DNA of 64,000 nucleotides from Rhodophyticola porphyridii (GCF_003688285.1 NZ_RCNT01000001.1:434001-498000); one strand, 5' to 3'; positions 1 through 9,412 are shown, counted from the stretch's first letter. Notes: generated from the sequence alone by a model not told the origin. Program-made: numbers and translations.

Positions 1-654
<654 letters not shown>

Positions 655-741
655 TCAGCGCATTTTCGCTGCTCCGCGCCGGGGCGACCGGTGTGGCGCG
701 AAGGTCTTGCGATCTGCCCGACCTGCGGCCACTCACGGCGC

Positions 742-763
742 GCGCCCGGAGGCGGCCGGGCGC
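742..763 (-). terminator. GC-rich hairpin directly after leuA
   Basis: An 8-bp perfect inverted repeat (GCGCCCGG at 742-749, CCGGGCGC at 756-763) with a 6-base loop sits three bases beyond the leuA stop codon. There is no U-tract, so it may be a Rho-assisted terminator or a 3'-end stabiliser instead of a classical intrinsic terminator. The rest of the 541-765 gap shows no gene and must contain the mreB promoter. Confidence 0.4.
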
Positions 764-765
764 GG

Positions 766-2331
766 TCAGGAGACGTCTTTGTAAGACACCTCTTTCAGGT
801 CGCCGCCGGTCTTTTCGCGGCGCAAAATCAGCCGGTTGAGCGCGTTGACATAGGCCTTGACACTGGCCACTACGGTGTCCGTGTCCGCCGACTGGCCGGT
901 GGCGATGCGGCCTTCTTCCTCCATCCGGACGCTGACCGTGGCTTGTGCATCGGTGCCTTCGGTGACTGCATTCACCTGATAAAGCTGCAAAACCGCCTGA
1001 TGGGGATAGATCGCCTTGACCGCGTTGAACGCGGCGTCGACTGGGCCGTCACCCGTGGCCTCGACCGATTTCTCGCGGCCATCGACGGATATGGTCATCG
1101 TTGCGCGTTGCGGGCCTTCGGTGCCGCAGACCACCGTCATCGAGACCAGTTGCAGATGGTCGGCCTGATCGGTGGCCGTGCTGTCGGTGACCAATGCGAT
1201 CAGGTCGTCGTCGAACACTTCCTTCTTGAGATCCGCCAGCGCCTTGAACCGGACGAAAACATCGTTCAGCTGGTTGTCGGCCAGATGGTACCCCAGATCG
1301 GACAGTTTGGAGCGCAGGGCGGCGCGGCCCGAATGCTTGCCCATCACGATATTGGTTTCGGCAAGCCCCACATCTTCGGGACGCATGATCTCGAAGGTCT
1401 CGGCATTTTTCAGCATCCCGTCCTGATGGATGCCGGATTCATGGGCAAAGGCGTTCTTGCCGACGATGGCCTTATTGAACTGCACCGCGAAGCCCGACAC
1501 CGTGGCGACCCGGCGGGAAATGTTCATGATCTTGGTGGAATCGATGCCCGTCGCATAGGGCATTATGTCATGGCGCACCTTCATCGCCATGACGACCTCT
1601 TCAAGCGCCGTATTGCCCGCGCGTTCGCCCAAGCCGTTGATCGTGCACTCGATTTGCCGTGCGCCGCCAGCGACCGCCGCCAGTGAATTCGCCGTCGCCA
1701 TGCCCAGATCGTTGTGGCAGTGGGTGGAGAAAACCACCTCGTCCGCGCCGGGCACTTCGGCGATCAGCCGCCGGATCAGATCGGCGGATTCATTGGGCGC
1801 GGTGTAACCAACAGTGTCGGGAATGTTGATGGTGGTGGCGCCGGCCCTGATTGCGATGTCCACGACGCGCGCCAGATACTCCCACTCCGTCCGGGTGGCG
1901 TCCATCGGGCTCCACTGAACGTTGTCGCAGAGGTTGCGGGCGTGGGTGACCGTGTCGTGGATACGCTCGGCCATCTCGTCCATGGTCAGGTTGGGGATCG
2001 CGCGGTGGAGCGGTGACGTGCCGATAAAGGTATGAATTCGCGGCGCTTTTGCATGCCTTACCGCTTCCCAGCAGCGGTCGATATCCTTGAAATTCGCGCG
2101 GCTCAACCCACAGATCACAGCGTTTTTGGCGTTCTTCGCAATCTCAGAGACGGCGGCAAAATCCCCCTCCGACGCGATCGGGAAACCGGCCTCTATGATA
2201 TCGACGCCCATATCGTCCAGAAGGCCGGCGATCTCCAGCTTTTCCTGATGGCTCATCGTGGCGCCGGGGCTCTGTTCGCCGTCGCGCAACGTGGTGTCGA
2301 AGATCAGCACGCGGTTTTCGTCATTACTCAT
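766..2331 (-). CDS. leuA: 2-isopropylmalate synthase
   Basis: LeuA condenses acetyl-CoA with 2-oxoisovalerate to 2-isopropylmalate, the first committed step of leucine synthesis in the cytoplasm. The 521-residue product has the full family layout. A TIM-barrel catalytic domain starts with DTTLRDGEQSPGATM, with metal-binding HCHNDLGMA and GERAGNTALEE motifs, and a C-terminal ~130-residue allosteric leucine-binding domain ends in ILRREKTGG. The start at 2331 is preceded by AAGGACAAAATTC. It lies downstream of a leucine-rich leader peptide (2410-2505) and a pair of overlapping stems, so attenuation by leucyl-tRNA supply is the likely control. The length is normal for the alphaproteobacterial long form. 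Confidence 0.98.
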   Translation of the reverse strand: MSNDENRVLIFDTTLRDGEQSPGATMSHQEKLEIAGLLDDMGVDIIEAGFPIASEGDFAAVSEIAKNAKNAVICGLSRANFKDIDRCWEAVRHAKAPRIHTFIGTSPLHRAIPNLTMDEMAERIHDTVTHARNLCDNVQWSPMDATRTEWEYLARVVDIAIRAGATTINIPDTVGYTAPNESADLIRRLIAEVPGADEVVFSTHCHNDLGMATANSLAAVAGGARQIECTINGLGERAGNTALEEVVMAMKVRHDIMPYATGIDSTKIMNISRRVATVSGFAVQFNKAIVGKNAFAHESGIHQDGMLKNAETFEIMRPEDVGLAETNIVMGKHSGRAALRSKLSDLGYHLADNQLNDVFVRFKALADLKKEVFDDDLIALVTDSTATDQADHLQLVSMTVVCGTEGPQRATMTISVDGREKSVEATGDGPVDAAFNAVKAIYPHQAVLQLYQVNAVTEGTDAQATVSVRMEEEGRIATGQSADTDTVVASVKAYVNALNRLILRREKTGGDLKEVSYKDVS

Positions 2332-2368
2332 GAATTTTGTCCTTAGCCTTGATTTTACGTGATTTTCT

Positions 2369-2413
2369 CGGCGCTTGATCCCCCTGAGCGGTCGCGCCGG
2401 ATGGCACGCTCAG
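2369..2413 (-). promoter_or_regulatory. leuA attenuator: two mutually exclusive stems
   Basis: Read on the minus strand, CTGAGCG (2413-2407) can pair with CGCTCAG (2390-2384). CGGCGC (2399-2394) can pair with GCGCCG (2374-2369). The two stems interleave, so only one can form at a time. The first arm covers the stop codon of the leucine-rich leader peptide, which would couple the choice of structure to the position of the leader ribosome. No U-tract follows the second stem, so whether the switch acts on transcription, on Rho access or on leuA translation cannot be read from sequence. Confidence 0.6.
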
Positions 2414-2505
2414 AGGCGGCTAAGAAGAAGGAGACCGCGCAGCCCGAAGAGGCCCGTGGGGGCGGCAATCAAGGCGATATGGCTGCGTATCGTCATGGCC
2501 GTCAT
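2410..2505 (-). CDS. leuA leader peptide (31 residues, leucine-rich)
   Basis: A 32-codon frame begins ATG-ACG-GCC-ATG (first ATG 2505-2503) and encodes a peptide ending in LRGLLLLSRL before TGA at 2412-2410. Eight of the 31 residues are leucine, including four consecutive codons CTC-CTT-CTT-CTT at 2432-2421. CTT is a low-use codon in this GC-rich genome, which suits a codon-starvation sensor. The stop lies 78 bases before leuA. Leucine attenuators upstream of leuA are established for alphaproteobacteria; this specific peptide is identified from the sequence alone. A short upstream CAGGCGCC could serve as a weak ribosome site. Confidence 0.75.
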   Translation of the reverse strand: MTAMTIRSHIALIAAPTGLFGLRGLLLLSRL

Positions 2506-2588
2506 TTTACGGGCGCCTGCGAAGATGAAAAGCCCCTTTTTGGGTCAATGCGATTGACCTGTGGCCCTGCCCGGCTAGATCGCTGGAT

Positions 2589-3257
2589 ATGACGGAAAAA
2601 GCTTTGATAATAGGGGCTTCCGGTGGCATCGGCGCTGCGCTGGTCGCGGAGCTGGACCGTAAGGGGGCCGAGGTGACCGGCTTGTCTCGCAGCGGCGACG
2701 GGCTGGACGTGACCGACGAAGACAGCATCGCCGCGCATCTGGGGAGGCTGGACGGACCGTTTGACCGGATCGTGGTGGCGACCGGCGCGCTGGAGATCGG
2801 CGGCGCGGTCCCGGAAAAGGCGTTGAAACAGCTTTCAGGTATATCAATGGTAGATCAATTCAGGCTCAACACGGTCGGCCCGGCGATGATCCTGAAGCAC
2901 GGGCTCCGCCTGCTTCCGCGCGAGAGGCGGTCGGTCTTTGCTGTGCTCTCCGCCCGTGTCGGCTCCATCGGAGACAACCGGCTGGGTGGCTGGATCAGCT
3001 ACCGGACGGCGAAGGCGGCGGTCAATCAGGTGGTCCATACCGCGGCGATCGAGATCGGGCGGACCCACAAGCAGGCGATCTGCGTGGTGTTGCATCCGGG
3101 CACGGTTCAGACCCGGTTCACGGAGAAATACGTGGGGCGGCATCCGGCGGTGCCACCGGCGGATGCGGCGGGACATCTGGTAACGGTGATGGATCGGCTG
3201 ACGCCCTCGGAGACCGGAGGCTTTTTCGACTGGGCCGGGAAACCCGTGCCATGGTGA
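2589..3257 (+). CDS. Short-chain dehydrogenase/reductase (C-factor-like SDR)
   Basis: A 222-residue cytoplasmic SDR of unknown substrate. The N-terminal Rossmann signature IGASGGIGAAL (residues ~7-17) binds NAD(P). The active site is visible as Ser in VLSARVGSI and the Tyr-x3-Lys motif YRTAKAA (~143-149). The protein resembles the CsgA/C-factor-type SDRs. Its last seven bases overlap the start of the cryptochrome gene, so the two are translationally coupled. This suggests a shared physiological setting such as light or oxidative stress, but that is inference. The start ATG at 2589 has only a weak ribosome site; leuA lies divergently upstream. Confidence 0.9.
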   Translation: MTEKALIIGASGGIGAALVAELDRKGAEVTGLSRSGDGLDVTDEDSIAAHLGRLDGPFDRIVVATGALEIGGAVPEKALKQLSGISMVDQFRLNTVGPAMILKHGLRLLPRERRSVFAVLSARVGSIGDNRLGGWISYRTAKAAVNQVVHTAAIEIGRTHKQAICVVLHPGTVQTRFTEKYVGRHPAVPPADAAGHLVTVMDRLTPSETGGFFDWAGKPVPW

Positions 3258-4777
3258 AGCTGGTCCTGATCCTTGGCGACCAACTGAGCGAAGAGATCTC
3301 CGCCCTGCGTGAGGCCGACAAGGCGTGCGATGTGGTCGTCATGGCCGAGGTCGCCGATGAGGCGGAATATGTGCCCCATCACCCCAAGAAAATCGCTTTC
3401 ATCTTCGCGGCCATGCGAAAATTCGCGAACCGGTTGGAGGAGGCCGGGTGGCAGGTCCGCTATACACGGCTGGATGAGGACGCGAATTCAGGCTCGATCG
3501 CAGGTGAGCTCTTGCGCCGCGCCGAGGAGACCGGGGCCAAGGAAGTCATTGCGACGGAGCCGGGGGAATGGCGGCTGATCTCGGCGCTGGAGGACCTGCC
3601 GATCCCGGTGCACCAGTTTCCCGATGACCGGTTCCTGTGTGGGCATGACGAGTTCGACGACTGGGCGGAGGGGCGCAAGGAACTTCGGATGGAGTACTTC
3701 TATCGGCAGATGCGGCGCAAGACCGGGTTGCTGATGGAGGATGGCAAACCCGCAGGCGGCAAATGGAATTTCGACCATGAAAATCGCAGACCCGCGCCCG
3801 GTGACCTGGATTTCGGCGGGCCGATGCAGTTCACCCCGGACGATACCGTGAAAGAGGTGCTGGATCTGGTGGATGACCGTTTCGGGAAGAACTTCGGCAC
3901 ACTCCGCCCGTTCTGGTTCGCGACCGATCAGGGGCAGGCGCGGCGCGCCCTGAGCCATTTCGTCAAGCGGGCCCTGCCCATGTTCGGCGACTATCAGGAT
4001 GCGATGCTGCAGGAGAACCGGTTTCTCTATCATTCGGTGATTTCGATGTATCTGAACGCGGGATTGCTGGGCTGGCGGGAGGTTTGCGAGGCGGCCGAGG
4101 CGGCGTGGCGCTCCGGCGATGCGCCGATCAACGCGGTGGAGGGATTCATCCGTCAGATCATCGGCTGGCGCGAATACATGCGCGGCATCTATTTCCGCGA
4201 GGGCCCGGAGTACACCGCGCGGAACATCCTGCGTTATGTCCGAAGCCTGCCCGCGTTCTACTGGACGGCGGAGACCGATATGCTCTGCGTCGCCAAGGCG
4301 GTCGAACAGACCCGCGAGGAGGCGTATGCCCACCATATCCAGCGGCTGATGATCACCGGAAATTTCGCGCTTTTGGCCGGTATCGACCCCGCGGAGGTGC
4401 ATGAATGGTATCTGGCGGTCTATGCGGACGCCTATGAATGGGTCGAGGCGCCGAACGTGATCGGCATGAGCCAGTTTGCCGATGGCGGGATCGTGGGCTC
4501 GAAGCCCTATGTTTCGGGCGGAAATTACATCAACAAGATGTCGGACTATTGCGGGGATTGCGCCTATTCGGTCAGCAAGAAGACCGGCGAGGGGGCGTGC
4601 CCGTTCAACCTGCTCTACTGGGGGTTTCTGGACCGGCATCGCGACCGGTTCGAGAAAAACCCGCGCATGGCGCAGATGTACCGGACCTGGGACAAGATGG
4701 ATGCGGAGCGCCGCCGTACCGTGCTGGCCGATGCGGAGGCGGTTCTGGAGCGGCTGGATGCAGGCGACCGCGTGTGA
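3251..4777 (+). CDS. cryB: FeS-containing bacterial cryptochrome/(6-4) photolyase family protein
   Basis: A 508-residue flavoprotein of the cryptochrome/photolyase superfamily, in the iron-sulfur bacterial cryptochrome/photolyase subgroup that includes Rhodobacter CryB and Agrobacterium PhrB. It has an N-terminal alpha/beta antenna domain (KLVLILGDQLSEEIS) and a helical FAD domain with REYMRGIYF and the NVIGMSQFADGGIVGSKPY segment. Four cysteines at residues 346, 434, 437 and 450 (LCVAK, CGDC, ACPF) fall exactly where this subgroup binds its [4Fe-4S] cluster. The family repairs (6-4) photoproducts and/or regulates light and singlet-oxygen responses; which applies here cannot be told. The first codon overlaps the end of the upstream SDR gene. 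Confidence 0.95.
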   Translation: MVKLVLILGDQLSEEISALREADKACDVVVMAEVADEAEYVPHHPKKIAFIFAAMRKFANRLEEAGWQVRYTRLDEDANSGSIAGELLRRAEETGAKEVIATEPGEWRLISALEDLPIPVHQFPDDRFLCGHDEFDDWAEGRKELRMEYFYRQMRRKTGLLMEDGKPAGGKWNFDHENRRPAPGDLDFGGPMQFTPDDTVKEVLDLVDDRFGKNFGTLRPFWFATDQGQARRALSHFVKRALPMFGDYQDAMLQENRFLYHSVISMYLNAGLLGWREVCEAAEAAWRSGDAPINAVEGFIRQIIGWREYMRGIYFREGPEYTARNILRYVRSLPAFYWTAETDMLCVAKAVEQTREEAYAHHIQRLMITGNFALLAGIDPAEVHEWYLAVYADAYEWVEAPNVIGMSQFADGGIVGSKPYVSGGNYINKMSDYCGDCAYSVSKKTGEGACPFNLLYWGFLDRHRDRFEKNPRMAQMYRTWDKMDAERRRTVLADAEAVLERLDAGDRV

Positions 4778-4880
4778 CGGCGCAATCGCGTCGCGCGGGC
4801 ATCGCTTGCGGTCGTGAAGACACGCGACGCTTTGGTGCGGGCGGCTTCCCGGTGTAGTATTCCCGTGAGGGGGCTGACGG

Positions 4881-5324
4881 ATGAGCGAGATAGCGACACG
4901 ACCCACGGATCAGGATGTGACGGCGTTTCTGGAGTCGGTGGAGCATCCGGTACGGCGCGCCGACGCGGTCGCGCTCGATGCGCTGTTTCGGCAGGTCACG
5001 GGCTGGGAGCCGGTGATGTGGGGCAGCAGCATCCTTGGCTACGGGCAGTATCGTTACCGTTACGAGAGCGGCCGCGAGGGGACGTTTCTGGCCACCGGGT
5101 TTTCACCGCGCAAGGCCAGTCTGTCGCTTTACATCATGCCCGGTTATGCCGAGCGCGGGGCGATCCTGTCCCGGCTGGGCAAGCACAAGACCGGGCGCGC
5201 CTGTCTTTACGTCAACAAACTTGCCGATATCGACAGGGAGGTTCTGGCCGAGTTGATCGCCGCGGGGCTGGAGGATCTGGGCCGGCGGTGGCCGGTTTCC
5301 GCCAGCCCGGCGGTTACCCCATGA
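4881..5324 (+). CDS. DUF1801 domain protein
   Basis: A 147-residue soluble protein matching the DUF1801 (YdhG-like) pattern: an N-terminal helix pair with VALDALFRQVTGWEPVMWGSSILGYGQYRY, then a beta-rich half with ATGFSPRKASLSLYIM and GRACLYVNKLADIDREVL. The function is unknown; the fold is small and the family has no assigned reaction. A strong ribosome site, GAGGGGG, precedes the ATG at 4881. The 3' end overlaps the convergent hydrolase gene by 11 bases. The gene follows the cryptochrome by 103 bases and could be a third member of that unit. Confidence 0.85.
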   Translation: MSEIATRPTDQDVTAFLESVEHPVRRADAVALDALFRQVTGWEPVMWGSSILGYGQYRYRYESGREGTFLATGFSPRKASLSLYIMPGYAERGAILSRLGKHKTGRACLYVNKLADIDREVLAELIAAGLEDLGRRWPVSASPAVTP

Positions 5325-6231
5325 GCTGGCCCGCTTCGGGCACCCACTGAAACCCGCCGTCGCGGGTGTCGACAAAGCCCAGTGCCGGAAAGGGCATGTG
5401 ATAGCCGATAGCGGGCAGCCGTTCGGCGGCCAGCATGCCCAGAACCGCGCGCCGGCTGGCTGCTGCTGCTGCCTTGTCCATATCGAAGCGGACCTCCCAA
5501 TCGGGGCGGGCAAGCGACCAGACGGGGTGATTGGCCAGATCGGCGAAAATCAGGAGGCCGGCGCCCTCGCTTTCCAGCCGATAGGTCATATGGCCAGGCG
5601 TATGGCCGAAGGCGGCCAGCGCGGTGATGCCCGAGGCCGCATCCTGCCCGTCGTCAAGGAAGGTCATCCGGTCGGCGAAGGGGCGCACATTGGTGTTGAA
5701 GCCCTCATCGCCTGCGGCGGCCCATGCATCGTATTCGACCCGGCCCGTGACATAGCGCGCATTGGCGAAGGTCGGCGCGCCGCCGGTCTGCATGCCGCCG
5801 ATATGGTCCCCATGCATATGGGTCAGCACCACGATATCGATCTGTTCGGGCGTGTAGCCCGCCGCAGCCAGCGCCGCCGTCGTGCCCTCCGCGGACTGGC
5901 CGGTGTCGAACAGGACCAGCTCCGCCCCTGTATTGACCACAGTCGGGGTGAAGAAAAACCGGGATTCATCGGGGGAGAGGAAGTTTTCCGTACTCGCCTC
6001 CGCAAAGGCGGTTGCGCTGACATTCATGCCGAAAATCGATTGCGGGTCGGGCACCACCATCGTGTTGACCAGCAGGGTCGTGACTTCGAATGCGCCGAGG
6101 GGAATTCTGCGATAGGGGGCGAGACCGGCACCCAGCATCGGGGCCTCGGCCCGGGCGAGGGTGGGGGCAAATGTGGCAAGCGGCAGGCTGGCGCCGGCGG
6201 CGAGGCTTTGGCGGCGGGTCAGTCGGGGCAT
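5314..6231 (-). CDS. Tat-exported MBL-fold metallohydrolase
   Basis: A 305-residue metallo-beta-lactamase-fold enzyme, probably a periplasmic quorum-quenching-lactonase-like or related hydrolase. The N-terminus MPRLTRRQSLAAGASLPLATF is a twin-arginine signal peptide. The dinuclear zinc motif is HMHGDHIGG in VVLTHMHGDHIGGM, with a later GHTPGHMTYRL histidine and FADLANH aspartate. Residues after the signal (LGAGLAPYRRIPLGAFEVTTL) are typical of the subfamily with an N-terminal beta extension. The substrate is not predictable. It is convergent with DUF1801 and is separated by 127 bases from the PAS-sensor gene upstream on the same strand. Confidence 0.9.
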   Translation of the reverse strand: MPRLTRRQSLAAGASLPLATFAPTLARAEAPMLGAGLAPYRRIPLGAFEVTTLLVNTMVVPDPQSIFGMNVSATAFAEASTENFLSPDESRFFFTPTVVNTGAELVLFDTGQSAEGTTAALAAAGYTPEQIDIVVLTHMHGDHIGGMQTGGAPTFANARYVTGRVEYDAWAAAGDEGFNTNVRPFADRMTFLDDGQDAASGITALAAFGHTPGHMTYRLESEGAGLLIFADLANHPVWSLARPDWEVRFDMDKAAAAASRRAVLGMLAAERLPAIGYHMPFPALGFVDTRDGGFQWVPEAGQLMG

Positions 6232-6358
6232 CGCGGTATCCTTTGCTCAGATTTCCGAAAGAATAGCGCGACGCGGGCCGGGATGTAGCACAAGTTGTCG
6301 TGAGGTGGCACGGACAAGGGGCCTGGCGACCGGTTCCCGCCGGACCCGTTCCCGCCGC

Positions 6359-7456
6359 TCAGTGCATCTTGGGCGCATCGGCCGATGGGGGCTTCAGCGG
6401 CACCACGAGGGTCAGAACCCCGCCATCGAAGGGGCCGCCAAGGGTGCTTTCGATCTTTCCGCCCCGGCTTTCGACCATGTTGCGCAGGTCATCATAGTGA
6501 TCGAACGGTTCATCCAGACCCATGGCGAGCGTCGGGTTGGTGGAAAACGGAACGGATTTCCGGTCATCGGCGATCTGCAGTCTCAGGGTGCCGTCGGTTT
6601 CATGCTCGGCCTTGATTTTGATGGCGCGGATCGCCCTCCGGACGGCTTGCGCCACCGACAGGCGCAGGATCAGAGGCAGGGCGATCGGATCGGCGGGCAG
6701 CACGCAGGAGGGGTACTGAATGAGCAGACGGGCGCCCGGGTCGAACTGGGCGATCAGATCGGCACAGATATGCCCCAGATCGACGGGCTTGAGATCGGAC
6801 CCGCTCGCCGGTGTCCGCATACTCTGCTCCGCCAGCTGGACCAGTTGCTTTTCCAGGCTTTCGACCACGTCGAGGGCGCAGGACAGAAGATCGAGCTTGC
6901 CGTCACCGAGATCGACGAAATCCTCCATCGCCAGCCTGATCATCGCATGCGCGGTGCCAAGCGGGCCCTGAACGTCGGTGGTCGCGACCTCCGCCAGCAG
7001 GCGCACCTCGTCATTCAGGCGGGTGAGCCGGGCTATTTTCTTTGCCGCATCGAAATGACGTTTTTGCAGCTCGGTAACGTCGCGCGAGATGCCGATCAGG
7101 CGACAGACCCGGCCATTCCTGTCGAAAACCGGCGACAGGGTAGTCGACCACCAGCGTGTCTCGCCTTCGAGTGTCAGTTCCTCGTGATAGGAGTAGGGTG
7201 CGCCGCTTTCGGCGCATTGGCGGTAGTTTCTGAGCACCGTCTCGGCCAGCCGTTCGGGGAGCAGATCGGTGGGACTCATCCCCGCGATATCGGCGTTTTT
7301 GATGCCGATATCGCGTTCATGGGCGCGGTTCAGGCTCCTGAACCGAAAGCCGCAATTCGATTGCTGGTCGATATCGACCACGAAGACGGGAAGGCTGATC
7401 AGATCAAGGATATAGTCGAGATCCTCGTCGGAGATGTCTTGGAAGTCGAACGTCAT
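6359..7456 (-). CDS. PAS-domain sensor with degenerate histidine-kinase core
   Basis: A 365-residue soluble sensor. Residues ~1-130 form a PAS/PAC domain (DFQDISDEDLDYILDLISLPVFVVD, then the PAC segment RVCRLIGISRDVTELQ). A coiled helix pair and a C-terminal ATPase-like domain follow. At the usual phospho-acceptor site (~155-175) the sequence is LLAEVATTDVQGPLGTAH, with no histidine in the H-box position, and no recognisable N-box or DxGxG is seen. It may therefore be a dimerising regulator or a ChpT-like phosphotransferase variant and not an autokinase. It has no transmembrane segment and no adjacent response regulator. Confidence 0.8.
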   Translation of the reverse strand: MTFDFQDISDEDLDYILDLISLPVFVVDIDQQSNCGFRFRSLNRAHERDIGIKNADIAGMSPTDLLPERLAETVLRNYRQCAESGAPYSYHEELTLEGETRWWSTTLSPVFDRNGRVCRLIGISRDVTELQKRHFDAAKKIARLTRLNDEVRLLAEVATTDVQGPLGTAHAMIRLAMEDFVDLGDGKLDLLSCALDVVESLEKQLVQLAEQSMRTPASGSDLKPVDLGHICADLIAQFDPGARLLIQYPSCVLPADPIALPLILRLSVAQAVRRAIRAIKIKAEHETDGTLRLQIADDRKSVPFSTNPTLAMGLDEPFDHYDDLRNMVESRGGKIESTLGGPFDGGVLTLVVPLKPPSADAPKMH

Positions 7457-7615
7457 AGTAAGCGCCTAACCTGAAACTTCGGTGGACGCAGGATATCGTC
7501 CGAGAGACTAACGGTAAGCTTACCTGTGCGACAATGAACTTAGACTTTGGTGCAAATCTGAACCGAATCCTGTTGAAACGGGCTGGAACGCAGGCGGGCC
7601 TGCGACCCCCGTCGT

Positions 7616-8026
7616 CTATTCCCACCAGCGGTCGATCGCGGCGATATCGTCATCCGACCAGCCGAAATGATGCGCAAGTTCATGGACCAGCACATGGGCC
7701 ACGAGCGTTTCCAGGGGCACGTCGCCGCGATCGGTCCACTCCTCCAGAATGGCGCGGCGGAAAAGCCAGATCGTATCGGGGCCATAGGGCTGGTCCATCA
7801 CCGATTTCTCGGTCAGGGGTATGCCTTCGTAAAGGCCTGTCAGATCAAGCGGGTCGGCAATCTCCATTTCGCTCAGGATATAGTCGGGGGCGAAATCCTC
7901 GACGCGCAGGGCGACCGCAAGCGCGGCCTCCCCGTAAGGTGGCGGAAGCGCCTCCCGCGCGGCATGGGCCATCATCTCGAAACTGGCGAGATCCGGAGCG
8001 GGGGTATTGCCGGGCAAGCTGGACAT
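7616..8026 (-). CDS. Small zincin-like metallopeptidase (minimal HExxH family)
   Basis: A 136-residue protein of the DUF1025/metallopeptidase family. Near the C-terminus it shows HVLVHELAHHFGWSDDDI, the HExxH zinc-binding motif of a minimal gluzincin-like fold. The region before it (IWLFRRAILEEWTDRGDVPLETLV) is typical of the family. The reading frame can begin upstream with GTG at 8050, but ATG at 8026 (MSSLPGNTPAPDL) gives the family's usual length and is preferred. Substrate and role are unknown. It is divergent from gltX with about 60 bases between starts. Confidence 0.85.
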   Translation of the reverse strand: MSSLPGNTPAPDLASFEMMAHAAREALPPPYGEAALAVALRVEDFAPDYILSEMEIADPLDLTGLYEGIPLTEKSVMDQPYGPDTIWLFRRAILEEWTDRGDVPLETLVAHVLVHELAHHFGWSDDDIAAIDRWWE

Positions 8027-8089
8027 GGCCCCGATATGGACAAAATGCACCGCCTGTGAAAGAGGATCGACGCTGATTTGGAGGCATTC

Positions 8090-9412
8090 ATGACTGTTAC
8101 CCGTTTTGCGCCCTCACCCACAGGCTATCTTCATGTGGGCAACCTGCGCACCGCCTTGTTCAACTATCTGATCGCACGGAAGGCGGGCGGGCAGTTCATC
8201 CTGCGGCTGGACGATACGGATCCGGAGCGTTCCAAACCGGAATATGCCGATGCGATTCAGGAGGATCTGGAATGGCTCGGCCTGACATGGGACCGGGTGG
8301 AGCGGCAATCGGCCCGGTTGGACCGGTATGCGGCGGCGGCGGACGAGTTGCGGGAAAAGGACCGTTTCTACGAGGCGTTCGAGACCCCGACCGAGCTGGA
8401 CCTGAAACGCAAGAAACAACTGAACATGGGTCTGCCCCCGGTCTATGACCGGGCGGCGCTGGCGCTGAGCGCGGCCGAAAAGGATGCCCTGCGGGCAGAG
8501 CGCGGGCAGGGGGTGTGGCGGTTCAGGCTGGATCATGAGCGGATCGAATGGACCGATGGCATCCTTGGCGATCTGTCGATCGACGCGGCCAGCGTGTCCG
8601 ACCCGGTGCTGATCCGCGGCGACGGGCAGGTGCTCTATACGCTGGCCTCGGTGGTGGACGACACCGAGATGGGGATCACCGATGTGGTGCGCGGATCGGA
8701 CCATGTGACCAATACCGCGACGCAGATCCAGATCATCGATGCGCTGGGCGGGCATGTGCCCCGTTTCGCGCATCACTCGCTGCTGACCGGTCCGCAGGGG
8801 GAGGCGCTGTCGAAACGTCTTGGCACGCTGGCGCTGCGCGATTTGCGCGCGAACGGGGTGGAGCCGCTGGCGCTTCTGAGCCACATGGCGCGGATCGGCT
8901 CGTCTCAGCCGGTTGAACTGGCCGGATCGCTGGAGGAGCTGGCCGACGGGTTCGACCTTGGCCATTTCGGCTCCGCGCCGACCAAATTCGATGTGCAGGA
9001 TCTCTACCCGCTGACCGGGCGCTATCTGCACGGCCTGCCGCTTGAGGCCGTCGCGGAGGATGTGGCTGCGCTGGGCGTGCCCGAGGCGCTGGCCGAGCCT
9101 TTCTGGAACGTGGCGCGGGCGAATATCACGACCCGCGCCGATCTGGCCGGGTGGTGGGCGCTGTTCCGGGACGGGGCGACACCGCTGGTGGATGCGGAAG
9201 ACCGGGATTTCGTGGCCGATGCCTTCGCGATGCTGCCCGATCCGCCCTATTCGGCGGAGACCTGGAGCACATGGACGGATGCGGTGAAGGCGGCGAGCGG
9301 GCGCAAGGGCCGGGGGCTGTTCATGCCGCTGCGCAAGGCGGTCACGGGGCTGGAACGGGGGCCGGAGATGGCCGATGTGATGCCGCTTCTGCAAAAGAAG
9401 CCGGGCCTGTAG
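8090..9412 (+). CDS. gltX: Glutamate--tRNA ligase (short form)
   Basis: A class I aminoacyl-tRNA synthetase that charges tRNA-Glu, and possibly tRNA-Gln in organisms using the amidotransferase route. The HIGH-type motif is PSPTGYLHVGN (residues ~8-18) and the KMSKS loop is represented by ALSKRLG. The core ATP-site motif DVVRGSDHVTNTATQIQI is clear. At 440 residues it is the shorter of the GluRS types; many alphaproteobacteria carry two gltX genes, so a second copy elsewhere is likely. The start ATG 8090 is chosen over ATG 8078 because MTVTRFAPSPTG matches the family start. Confidence 0.96.
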   Translation: MTVTRFAPSPTGYLHVGNLRTALFNYLIARKAGGQFILRLDDTDPERSKPEYADAIQEDLEWLGLTWDRVERQSARLDRYAAAADELREKDRFYEAFETPTELDLKRKKQLNMGLPPVYDRAALALSAAEKDALRAERGQGVWRFRLDHERIEWTDGILGDLSIDAASVSDPVLIRGDGQVLYTLASVVDDTEMGITDVVRGSDHVTNTATQIQIIDALGGHVPRFAHHSLLTGPQGEALSKRLGTLALRDLRANGVEPLALLSHMARIGSSQPVELAGSLEELADGFDLGHFGSAPTKFDVQDLYPLTGRYLHGLPLEAVAEDVAALGVPEALAEPFWNVARANITTRADLAGWWALFRDGATPLVDAEDRDFVADAFAMLPDPPYSAETWSTWTDAVKAASGRKGRGLFMPLRKAVTGLERGPEMADVMPLLQKKPGL

